DNA of 64,000 nucleotides from an uncultured Clostridium sp. Its GTDB lineage: Bacteria > Bacillota > Clostridia > TANB77 > CAG-508. Below, one piece after another: positions 27,162-36,400 of the stretch. Within the stretch, counting starts at the first letter, position 1. Each line of letters opens with the position of its first letter. Location of the stretch: NCBI GenBank assembly GCA_947244325.1, contig CAMXJY010000003.1, positions 64,267 through 128,266 of the forward strand. The letters run 5' to 3'. The translations under genes and the position numbers were made by a program. The notes beneath the pieces were generated by a model that saw nothing but the letters and a program-made list of their open reading frames with translations, did no database searches and was not told the DNA's origin.

Positions 27162-29372
27162 CTATCTTTCTTCATCTTCTACTTTTCTATCTTTAAAGTT
27201 AGTTGCTCCCTTTGGTCTTGATGTTTGTGGATTTCCTACGCTATCAGAATAAGCTCTATTTTGCATTTGTTCTTCAGTCATTTTTACTGAATTATTTTTA
27301 AATGCATCATAATCACCTTTAATTCTGTTTAATTCTGCTTCTGATATTTCACCATTTTGGAATCTAATTTGAGCAACATAATATTCAGCAGCTGTAATTT
27401 GTGTTAATCCATATGCACTTGCAGCTCTTGTAGCTGAAGTTTTAATAAATTGTTCTTCTTTTTTATCCATTAAATTATCTGATATTTTTTGTTGAGAAAC
27501 AGCTTTTTTAAGTTCAGATGTTACTGCATCTTTTACATAATATAGTTCTGCAGTTACAACATTTAAGTTTGTTCTATCTTCTTTTGTTCCATTTGCTACA
27601 ATATCATCAATTTCTGCTCTTGCTGTATTTGCAGCAGAGCTTTGTGCAACTGATATATTATCAGCTAAATATTTATTTTTATATCCACTTTTCCACATTG
27701 AATTAGTAAAGAATTGTGATCTAAGCCATTTAAATGGATGTTTCTTTCCGTCAGCCTTATATGATGTTCTGATTAAATCTCTTTTTTCTTTTTTAGTTAA
27801 TGCAGCTTCTTCTGCTTCTACAACAGCTTTTGCAGCATCTACTTTACCTTGTACATAATTTGCTTCATTATCAATACTATTATTTTCTAATACTGTTTTT
27901 CTAATATCATCTTTTATAGCTCTATAGTTTTCCATAATTGGATTACCATTTTCGTCAACAGCTGGTTCCATAATTACGTTTCCATCTTCATCTCTTGCAT
28001 ATTCCATAACTGGATTTCCATCTTCATCAAGTTCTGGTTCCATTGCTATACTTCCATCATCATTTTTTACTCTTACCATTATAACATGACCTGTTGCATC
28101 TTTAACTTCTTCCATAACTGGGTTTCCATCTGCGTCAACTTCTGGTCTTCCGTTTGCATCTTTTTTTTGTTTCATTTTTGGTTCAAGTACTTCAACCATT
28201 TTTTCTTGAAGTACTGGTCTCATAGCTTGTCTTTGTTTTATTTCAAATTTATCTTCTAATTCTTGTTTTTTAGCTAATTTTTCATTAAATTTGTCTATTG
28301 AGTTTCTTGTTTGTGCTTGATATTCTTTTTCATATCTTATTTCTGATTCATAAGATGTAATTGTTTTACCTAATGCGTCTAATTTTTTATCAATATCAGC
28401 ATCTGTTAAAGCTGTAGCTTTTGCTGCATCTGATAATCCAAATTTATCAAAATTATTTTCGATAATTTTTCTCATTTCTGCATATAAACCAGCAATATTT
28501 TTATTTTTTATAGTTCCTTTTTTAGCTTGTACATCTGAAATTGTTGTTCCAATACTTGAACTATCTTTTACATTTAAGTTATTTAATGTTTTTAAATCTA
28601 ATCCACTTATCTCTAAGTCTTTTAAATCTTGTCTCATTCCTTTTACATCTTCTGCTAAAGGTTCGATAGCTCTTTCATTTGCTTTAAATTCATTAGAATC
28701 TGGGTCCATTCCAGCCATCATATCTTTATAAGATTTAATTTTCAGTAATTTTTCTTCAATATCTGAAAATAATTTTTCAGCTTTTTTGCAATCTTCTAAT
28801 TCTTGCATTTTACTTTTTGAAAGATATTTTTTACTAACTTCTGAATAAACTGTATTTCCAAATAATTTTCTAATTTCTTTTTGTTCATCTAAAAGTGGTG
28901 TTAACATATCAATTTTTTCTTGACTTCTTGTAATTTCATTTTCAGCATTATCTACAAATTCACGATCTGTTACTCCTCTTTCTGCAAGTTCAGAAACGAT
29001 TTTATCTTCGTTTAATAAAACACCTATTGTACTAGACATTTTGTCTTTTAAAGCTTTTCTAGCATTTTTCTCATCGTCACTACTTATTGAATTATGGTCA
29101 ATATTACTTGTTATTTTTGCATCAACTAATTTTAATACTTCAATAAAATCAACATCTTCTGTTAAATCATCAGATACTTTTACACCTATTACTTTTCTTC
29201 CATCTGGTGTAACTTCTAATTTTGATCCTACTTTCATTAAACTTGCAACAAATTTTGTTAGTTTTTCATAAGATTCTTTTTCTCCATCTTGAGATAAATT
29301 TTCAATTTCTTCTAATAATCTTTGTAGTCTTGGTCCAACTAAATCTTTTTTTGATATTTTTTCAATATTCAT
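27162..29372 (-). CDS. large unrecognised helical protein with 12-residue DGN repeats (736 aa)
   Basis: The first 390 residues are charged, helical and coiled-coil-like (LQRLLEEIENLSQDGEKE, YEKEYQAQTRNSIDKFNEKL). About residues 403-480 hold roughly six tandem 12-residue units of the form D-x-DGN-P/V-V/I-M-E-x3 (for example DEDGNPVMEYAR, DENGNPIMENYR). The remainder is helical and basic, with KKHPFKWLRSQFFTNSMWKS, ending FKDRKVEDEER, acidic. No enzyme motif or membrane segment is seen. The 52-aa gene lies 44 bp upstream and a consensus promoter (29614-29642) heads both. The repeats could form a short beta solenoid or bind metal through D-x-D/N-x-N residues. Both are guesses. Confidence 0.78.
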   Translation of the reverse strand: MNIEKISKKDLVGPRLQRLLEEIENLSQDGEKESYEKLTKFVASLMKVGSKLEVTPDGRKVIGVKVSDDLTEDVDFIEVLKLVDAKITSNIDHNSISSDDEKNARKALKDKMSSTIGVLLNEDKIVSELAERGVTDREFVDNAENEITRSQEKIDMLTPLLDEQKEIRKLFGNTVYSEVSKKYLSKSKMQELEDCKKAEKLFSDIEEKLLKIKSYKDMMAGMDPDSNEFKANERAIEPLAEDVKGMRQDLKDLEISGLDLKTLNNLNVKDSSSIGTTISDVQAKKGTIKNKNIAGLYAEMRKIIENNFDKFGLSDAAKATALTDADIDKKLDALGKTITSYESEIRYEKEYQAQTRNSIDKFNEKLAKKQELEDKFEIKQRQAMRPVLQEKMVEVLEPKMKQKKDANGRPEVDADGNPVMEEVKDATGHVIMVRVKNDDGSIAMEPELDEDGNPVMEYARDEDGNVIMEPAVDENGNPIMENYRAIKDDIRKTVLENNSIDNEANYVQGKVDAAKAVVEAEEAALTKKEKRDLIRTSYKADGKKHPFKWLRSQFFTNSMWKSGYKNKYLADNISVAQSSAANTARAEIDDIVANGTKEDRTNLNVVTAELYYVKDAVTSELKKAVSQQKISDNLMDKKEEQFIKTSATRAASAYGLTQITAAEYYVAQIRFQNGEISEAELNRIKGDYDAFKNNSVKMTEEQMQNRAYSDSVGNPQTSRPKGATNFKDRKVEDEER

Positions 29373-29416
29373 TTTTTCTTGGTAGTTAATTTTAAATTAA
29401 CTACACTCCTCCTTTA

Positions 29417-29575
29417 TTATTTATTTTTTTCTGCTATTGTTTTCAATAAAGCTTCTAGTTTATTTACCTTCATTAAGTACTCAGCAAGCTCTGTTGCTGT
29501 AGCTTCTTCTTTAGAATCTGTTATTAATTCTTGCAGTTCATTTATCTTATTTATAATGTTTTGTCTTTGGTCCAA
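29417..29575 (-). CDS. tiny helical protein upstream of the 736-aa gene (52 aa)
   Basis: Starting at TTG 29575 the frame reads as M-DQRQNIINKINELQELITD and ends KLEALLKTIAEKNK. I prefer this TTG over the upstream ATG at 29608 because AGGAGGG lies just before the TTG and would otherwise be translated. It is amphipathic helix throughout. It aligns by eye with the 49-aa protein (E-x2-TD ... L-x-EY-x4-NK). It is the first gene after a near-perfect sigma-A promoter and precedes the 736-aa giant by 44 bases, so the two are surely co-transcribed. Confidence 0.65.
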   Translation of the reverse strand: MDQRQNIINKINELQELITDSKEEATATELAEYLMKVNKLEALLKTIAEKNK

Positions 29576-29613
29576 ATTTCCCTCCTTCTTTTGAATAAAC
29601 AATCTCACTTGAT

Positions 29614-29642
29614 ATTATAGCACAACTGGTATATTATGTCAA
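29614..29642 (-). promoter_or_regulatory. strong promoter of the 52-aa/736-aa gene set
   Basis: Minus strand TTGACA (29637-29642), 17 bases, TATAAT (29614-29619), both perfect consensus. It likely drives the 52-, 736-, 49-, 1186-, 576- and 75-aa genes, as no terminator is obvious between them. Confidence 0.85.
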
Positions 29643-29693
29643 CATTTTTGGGATTTTTTATGTATACAAATTTTCCATAATATCTTTTTATAT

Positions 29694-31076
29694 TTATTCT
29701 TTTTTAATTTTTATTTTTTCTAGTGCTCTATCTGCCATTTTCGAGTATTTAATTTTCTTGTCTTTTATATTTTCTTCTAATTTTGGTAATATACCAAAAT
29801 TGGCATTCATTGGTTGAAATTTATTATTCTCTGTTGATATATATTTTGCTAAAGCACCTATTACTGTATTTTCATCAAACACTATTTTTCTTTCTTCATA
29901 GCTTTGATTTATATTATCTTCACTATTATATATATCAAACAGTATGGCTGCATTTATTCCTGCAACAAATCCTGATGATATAGATTCTACATATCCTTCC
30001 ACTCCTGTTATTTGCCCTGCAAAAAATATATTAATATTTTTCTTCATATTATATGTGTTATCAAGTATTGTTGTAGAGTTTATATATGTATTTCTATGCA
30101 TAACCCCATATTTTACAAAATTTGCTTTTTCTAAACCAGGAATCAAAGAAAATACTCTTTTTTGCTCTCCATATTTTAAATTTGTTTGAAACCCTACTAT
30201 ATTATATAAATTGCCTTGAGTATTATCTTGTCTTAATTGTATAATCGCATATGGTCTTCTTCCTGTTCTTAAATCTGTAAATCCAACTGGTTTTAAAGGA
30301 CCAAATCTTAATGTATCTATTCCTCTTTTTGCCATTATTTCAAGTGGCATGCACCCTTCAAAAATTTCTCTTTTCTCAAATTCATGTAGTGTAATAACTT
30401 CTGCATTTATTAGTTCTTCATAAAATCTTTCATATTCTTCCTTATTCATAGGAAGATTTATATAGCTTCCAGTTTGATTTTTTATTCTATCAATCCATAC
30501 ATCGTATTCTTCATCTTTTCCGCGTTCCTCTTCATATCTATCTCCATAAAAAGCTATATTCATATCTATAGAATCTTTTTCTATTATTGGTGCTGCTGCA
30601 TCATAGAAAAATAATTTATCATTTCCAGTTAATTCTGAAATTTTTTCAGATAAGTCTCTAGATGTAAGTGGCCCTGTTGCTATAATTACAATTTTATCTT
30701 TTGGAATTTCTGTAAGTTCTTCCCTTATTACTTCTATATATTGATTTGACTCTACTTTTTTTGTTACTTCTTGTGAAAACTTTTCTCTATCTACCGCTAA
30801 AGCTTGTCCTGCTGGAACACTTACACTATCAGCTATAGGTATTAATTCACTACCAAGCAGTCGTAATTCTTCTTTTAATAATCCACACGCATTTGTAATA
30901 CTATTTGATTTAAAAGAATTACTACAAACTATTTCTGCCAAATTTTCATTAGAATGAGCTTCTGAAAATTTATTTGGTTTCATTTCATATAATTTTACTT
31001 TTACTTTTCTTTTAGCAAGTTGCAAAGCTGCTTCACACCCAGCTAAGCCCCCTCCTATTACTATTACGTCTTTCAT
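29694..31076 (-). CDS. trmFO: tRNA m5U54 methyltransferase, folate/FAD-dependent
   Basis: A 460-aa flavoprotein (older name Gid) that methylates U54 in tRNA using methylenetetrahydrofolate. FAD binding shows as VIVIGGGLAGCEAALQLAKR at the N-terminus. NLAEIVCSNSFKSNSI, the TGPLTSRDLS stretch, FEGCMPLEIMAKRG with its catalytic cysteine region, RPYAIIQLRQDN and FAGQITGVEGYVESISSG are all present in order. In many Firmicutes trmFO follows topA directly. Here the same order is kept, but two giant unknown genes (1492 and 729 aa) are inserted between them. The ATG is 42 bases after the 729-aa gene stop, suggesting readthrough. Confidence 0.96.
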   Translation of the reverse strand: MKDVIVIGGGLAGCEAALQLAKRKVKVKLYEMKPNKFSEAHSNENLAEIVCSNSFKSNSITNACGLLKEELRLLGSELIPIADSVSVPAGQALAVDREKFSQEVTKKVESNQYIEVIREELTEIPKDKIVIIATGPLTSRDLSEKISELTGNDKLFFYDAAAPIIEKDSIDMNIAFYGDRYEEERGKDEEYDVWIDRIKNQTGSYINLPMNKEEYERFYEELINAEVITLHEFEKREIFEGCMPLEIMAKRGIDTLRFGPLKPVGFTDLRTGRRPYAIIQLRQDNTQGNLYNIVGFQTNLKYGEQKRVFSLIPGLEKANFVKYGVMHRNTYINSTTILDNTYNMKKNINIFFAGQITGVEGYVESISSGFVAGINAAILFDIYNSEDNINQSYEERKIVFDENTVIGALAKYISTENNKFQPMNANFGILPKLEENIKDKKIKYSKMADRALEKIKIKKE

Positions 31077-31117
31077 ATCATTTTATTACTTTCTTTTATA
31101 TTTTTAATCGATATTTA

Positions 31118-33307
31118 CTAATATTCAAAATCTTCACCATCTTGTGAATCTGGAGCACTACTTCTATTAATATCATCATTTGCTTTTTGCATTTGCTCGT
31201 TACTTAAATTAGTATTTGCCTGTATTATTGGTGTTTGTTCTAATTTGTATCTTTCATCAAAACTTGGTTCTTTATTTCTTCTACTTTTAATTACTTGTTT
31301 TTCACTTTCTTTTTTCTTAAATAATTTTGCTATTTTGCTAAATAAGCCTTTTTTCTCATCTTGTACCGCTGGTAAATTGTCACTTTCTTGACTTTCATAC
31401 TGTTCTTTGTTTGCTTGAATACTTCTTACATATGAAATGGGCATAGCAACAAAATTTTGTATTGAAAATGCTGCTGATATAATAGCCCTTCTTGCTGGTT
31501 CAAAAAAACTACTTTTTCTTTCAGTATTCATGTTATGTTCAAACCTAGTTTCATTTAATTTTCTAATTGAATCCAAGTCTTCAAATCCAACATCCAATAC
31601 AACAGCTTTTTTAAATAATTTATCCATTTGAGTATCAGAAATCTTTGCATATTTTTCACTTAATTTACTAACTTGTCCTCTAAACTTCTCTACCTTTTTT
31701 TCATGTTTTTTTCCTTTTCTTTCTGGAATATTTACATCAATTTGAGATTTCATAATTTTCATTTGTACATTTATTTTTGAAAATTCTTTCAAATCTTCTC
31801 TTGACTTTCCTTTTAAATTTTCAAGTTGATAAATTTTTCTTCTATCTACATCTATTTCACCATTTCCATTTTGTTTTAGATATTCACCAAATTGCTCTTT
31901 ATGTTCTACCATATATTGTTTTATAAAATTTGCAGGATTTGAATTCTTACCATAACTATCATCCTTTAAACATTGATTATATAAAAGTACTATTGCCTTT
32001 GTTCTATCCTCATTACTTCCCTTTACAAGTGAAAATACATCAGCTGATTTAAAAACACTATTAACAATTCTCTTTTCTTCTGTATATGTAAAACCTCTTT
32101 TAATTTCTGATAATTTATTTATAGCATTAACATTGTTGAATTCTCCTTTTGCTGCAATTTTTTCTAAGTCTTCTTTTCCTATTATAGGCTCAATTTGATG
32201 CTTAACAGAAAAATCAATAATATCTTGATAATTTGTTCCTATATCTAATTTTTTACAAACTTGTTCAAACATTTTGTTAATAGTTCTATCTTGTGAAAGT
32301 ACACCTCTGGCAAGAACAGTTAATAAATCCTTTTTATTAGTTTCATCTAAAGAATCTACATCATACTTATCGCCCATATCTCCTATTATCTTATTATAAT
32401 TTTTTAAGTATTCAAATAATGTTACTTTATTTTCCTGTTCTTTCCACTTTTCAGTAAATTTAACAACTTTATCTGGGTCTATTTCTCCTTGTTCATCTAA
32501 AATCATACTAAAATATTTTGAGCCTTCAGCACTTTTTAGTTTTTCAAAATGTTTATTATACATTTCACTTAAATCAGTAGCATAACCTCTTTTTTGTCTT
32601 TCGATTACTTCTGTAAGCATAAATGCAGCTTTAGTAAAATTAATATCTACAATACTGTCTATTTTTACAAAACCCATACTTGCTTTTATATAATTAATTT
32701 CTAATTCTGATATACCAGTTTTTCTTAATTCTTCTTTATCTTCTATACTATTATTTTTATTTTCAAAAGAATTCTTAATATTTCCTGCACTTTGCACATA
32801 ATCATTTATAATTTTACTTCTAGTAGTTTTGTCAGCTGCCTCCCACATTTTTTCTATTGCATTTTCCTTAGACATAAATTCTATTTTTTTATTCTTATCT
32901 ACTTCTATAAAACCATAATCTCCATCAATTCCATAAGCTCTTTTTTGTTTTATGCTTTCTTCAACATTTTGTTCACCTGAAAAATCTAAAATTATTCCAT
33001 TAGGTCTTTCATTTATTCCTCTAACTATATTTCTATAAACAATTTCTAAAGTTTCTAATGCATTTTTCTCATTTTCTACTGAGCTACTTGAATCTTTATA
33101 TAAATTTGCAATCATCTGATCTGTAATGCCAAATTTATACAAATTATTTAATCTTATGACAACAATATTTGATTTATCAGCAAGTAAAGAAAATATATCA
33201 AAAGTTTTATTTTCATTATCAATAATTATAGAGTTATTATCTTTCTCTACATTATTTTTACTTTCTTCTTTAATTACTTTCTTACTCTTTTCGTCATTTT
33301 CACTCAT
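31118..33307 (-). CDS. large unrecognised protein, paralogue of the 1492-aa protein (729 aa)
   Basis: A highly charged, helix-rich protein with no signal peptide or enzyme motif. Residues 56-70, LYKFGITDQMIANLY, match LFKFGVTEEQVRNIY in the 1492-aa protein at the same position (51-65). NERPNGIILDFSGE matches TNYPNGIVIDLKTGE, and LTVLARGVLSQD matches VKILARGFVSDV, in the same order. The last 120 residues include a short hydrophobic stretch (RRAIISAAFSIQNFVAMPIS) and a basic patch (KLFKKKESEKQVIKSRRN). The protein ends DSQDGEDFEY, acidic. It has its own promoter at 33341-33369 and is followed closely by trmFO. Confidence 0.78.
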   Translation of the reverse strand: MSENDEKSKKVIKEESKNNVEKDNNSIIIDNENKTFDIFSLLADKSNIVVIRLNNLYKFGITDQMIANLYKDSSSSVENEKNALETLEIVYRNIVRGINERPNGIILDFSGEQNVEESIKQKRAYGIDGDYGFIEVDKNKKIEFMSKENAIEKMWEAADKTTRSKIINDYVQSAGNIKNSFENKNNSIEDKEELRKTGISELEINYIKASMGFVKIDSIVDINFTKAAFMLTEVIERQKRGYATDLSEMYNKHFEKLKSAEGSKYFSMILDEQGEIDPDKVVKFTEKWKEQENKVTLFEYLKNYNKIIGDMGDKYDVDSLDETNKKDLLTVLARGVLSQDRTINKMFEQVCKKLDIGTNYQDIIDFSVKHQIEPIIGKEDLEKIAAKGEFNNVNAINKLSEIKRGFTYTEEKRIVNSVFKSADVFSLVKGSNEDRTKAIVLLYNQCLKDDSYGKNSNPANFIKQYMVEHKEQFGEYLKQNGNGEIDVDRRKIYQLENLKGKSREDLKEFSKINVQMKIMKSQIDVNIPERKGKKHEKKVEKFRGQVSKLSEKYAKISDTQMDKLFKKAVVLDVGFEDLDSIRKLNETRFEHNMNTERKSSFFEPARRAIISAAFSIQNFVAMPISYVRSIQANKEQYESQESDNLPAVQDEKKGLFSKIAKLFKKKESEKQVIKSRRNKEPSFDERYKLEQTPIIQANTNLSNEQMQKANDDINRSSAPDSQDGEDFEY

Positions 33308-33340
33308 AAAATCTCACCATAAAACTATTTTAATAATTTT

Positions 33341-33369
33341 ATTATAGATATGATAATTGTCATTTACAA
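33341..33369 (-). promoter_or_regulatory. promoter of the 729-aa gene
   Basis: Minus strand TTGTAA (33364-33369), 17 bases, TATAAT (33341-33346), 33 bases upstream of the start codon. Confidence 0.7.
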
Positions 33370-33395
33370 TAACAAAAGGATTACATTTCAAACAA

Positions 33396-33426
33396 AAATA
33401 AGCACTTTCCTTCAAAGTGCTTATTT
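33396..33426 (-). terminator. terminator of the 1492-aa gene
   Basis: Perfect 13-bp arms AAATAAGCACTTT and AAAGTGCTTATTT with a 5-base loop. On the minus strand the stem is followed by TTGTTTG. It separates the 1492-aa gene from the promoter of the 729-aa gene. Confidence 0.88.
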
Positions 33427-33466
33427 CCCTAGTTCATACGTCATTTCAATTTTTTTATTTTTTATA

Positions 33467-36400
33467 TTAATATCCTATTCCATCATCTTCACCATAACCT
33501 GAACCTTCCGGAATTTGATTTCCGTATACCTCTTTTCCTAAATCATTACTAGCTCTATTCGCATACGCAACTTCTTTAGCTGAACCTGTAAATCCAGGTA
33601 CTTTTAAACTAGCATCAAAATCACTATATTTTGCAATACTATTTCTTGTCTCTGGTTCTACTAATTCTACTTCTGGCATCTTTGAATTATTTCTATTTCC
33701 TAATATTCTATTTAAAATTTTTGAAACAATATTTTGTTTTTTAGGTTGCTCTTCAGGTTGTTGCATGTTAATTTCTTCTACTTGAAGACCATTATTAGCT
33801 AAATTAGAACTTGCTCCTGCTATATTTTCGTCTACTGTAGTTTCAGGTAATTTTGGAGTTACAATTCTACTAAAAAAGTTTTTTATTCTATCTAATATGC
33901 CTACTTTTTGTAGTTTTATATTTTCAGCTTTTATTTCATCTTTTCTTACTTGTTCTGTTTCTAATTCTCGTTTAACTTCTGGTTCAGCTTGTTTTATAAC
34001 CGCTTCAGATGTATGTTCACTAGATTGTTCATTTCTTTGATTTTCTTGTTTCTTAGCAGCTTTTATTCTTTCTTCGCGTTTTTTATTTTCAGATTTCATA
34101 AATTCTTTTTCTTGACTTTTTTCAAGTCTGATTTTTTCAATCTCTCGTAGTTTTTCTTGTGGAGTTTTACCTTTTAATTTTTGAAATTCATCTTTATTCG
34201 TTCTAGCATACTGACCCATCTTAGTGATTACAAATTTCATTTTAGCCTGCTCTAAACTAAATTTCTGTAATTCGTCTAAATCAGTTATTTCAACATCCTT
34301 TATTACAGAATACTGGTTTTTTATTTCTTGCATAAAATTTTCTTCATTTATAACTGCATTACCATTTTCATCAAATTCTAGATACGTAGTTTCTTCAGTA
34401 TTTAATGCTTCTAAATTTCTATTTGAAAATTTTGTAAATATTTCTTTTATTTCAGGATCATCAGTATTTTTTACTCTTTCTCTAGACAATAATATAATCT
34501 CTAAATATCGTCTTTTTTCAATTGAACTTAATTCAGAATATGATACTGTTGTGGTTTTTGAAAAAAATCTTAATATTTCTGAATCTAATTTATCCTCAGA
34601 AAACTTTTCAGCTCTTTGTTCTATTTTTTTCAGTTTTTCACCTTCTAATTCACTCATTTTTTTTACTACACTTGGATGTTTAGTTGATAAACGCATTATT
34701 TGATTATTTACTTTTCTTAAAGCTCTCTCATCTGGTACTTCTGCATTTTGTAATCTATCCCTTTCAGAAAACAATAATGCACATTGATACTTAATTGCAT
34801 CATTTTTATCTTCTATCCAAGAATTGACTGTTACTTTTGCATTCAAATTTTTAAAAGTTTCCATTTCGTTTTTACTTAAATCAACTTCTGTAATTAATTC
34901 TTCTGCCATTTCTTCAAATGGAAAATCCGAATCTGTTACTTTTTCTATCATTTTTAATTCGTCTTGAAGAGAAACACGTTCTTTTTCAGGTTCTTTATTT
35001 CTTACTAATCTAGTAGCTAAATTTTTTCTCATAACTTCTATTTTTTCATCTAATTCCTCTTCAGTCAAATTCTCTTCATATTCTAAAGTATATACTGTTC
35101 TTGAAATATCAGAAGGCTTGATTGCATCTTTAAAATCAAAAAATCTTGAATATAGTACTTTTAATGTTTGCATAGATTTTTGTTTAACTTCTGTATCTTT
35201 GCTTCCAAGTCCAAGTAATAATAAAGTTGCATATCGCTTTTTCTCATCGCCTTCTAACTCTAATGGATCTATTTTTTTTATACTATGAGTTATAACTTTA
35301 TCTACTAATTCATTTGTATATTCATTTACTTCCTTTTTCCATCCATCTTTTAAATTACCCTTTTTATCACGCATTTTTTCTGCAATTTCTCGATATTCAG
35401 GATTATTTTTATAAAATTCAGACCTTGCTTCTAATGTGCTAGTATATTTAGTTGTTCCTTTTGCCATTTCTAATTTGGCTTCCATAAGCAATACATTTTC
35501 TCGTTTTTTGATGTCTTCATTTTTTTTATTTTCTCTTAAAAATATGCTCTCTGCAACTTTATCTTTTCCTAATTTTTCCTTTAATTTTTGATCTATCCTA
35601 TCAGAATGTAATTCCTTTAATTTTCTTATCTCATCAGCATCTAAAGCTTGCGTGTTCATAGTATCTAATAAAGCAAGTATAGCATTTTCATCTTTTAAAA
35701 AATTAAGTTGCGTATTTAAGTCTTGTAATTTTTTTTCATTAATTTCTCTTAATCCAGCAAATCTATTATTGCTTTTATCAATTTCTTTTATAAATAATTC
35801 TACTAATCTATTAGATTCTTTCCCTATATCTAAATTTTCTAAAATTTTAAAAATTTTATCTATAGATACCGTTCCATTCATATTAAAGATAGTATTTTCT
35901 TTTAATCCCTTTGTTTGAAAATATCTTTCAAAATATTCTGCTTCATCTTTAATATAAGCTTTCAATATATTGCATGTTTGTTTATCAGATTTTTCATAAT
36001 AATGCTTATATATACTAATTACTTGTAATGCCCTGTTATCTTCTGAAGGTCTTTTTTCACCAAACCCTTCATTAAAAAGATTAAAAATCATTTTTTCTTT
36101 ATAACTAGAAGTTTCTCTATTTACTTTAAAAATTTCTGAAACTGTAACATTTTGTTCTTTAGTAAATTTTGACTGAAGCACATCATTAATTCTTTTTGAA
36201 TCTAATTTTTTTAAATCTTCAATCATCTTACTAGATACTGCTCCAACAGACAACTCTCCTAATTGTTTTATTATCTCTTCTTCTGACTCTATATCAAATG
36301 CATTCTTATTTAAATTTTCTACACTTTCTTTAATTTTATTTATTTTTGGTTGTTCTGATTCTCTAACTTCTTCCAAATATTCATTAATTACAGTAATATC

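Noticed and set aside
27162..29372. EF-hand or dockerin assignment for the DGN repeats
   Set aside because: The period is 12 with Val/Ile-Met-Glu after the loop and no helix pairs between loops, unlike EF-hands or dockerins.
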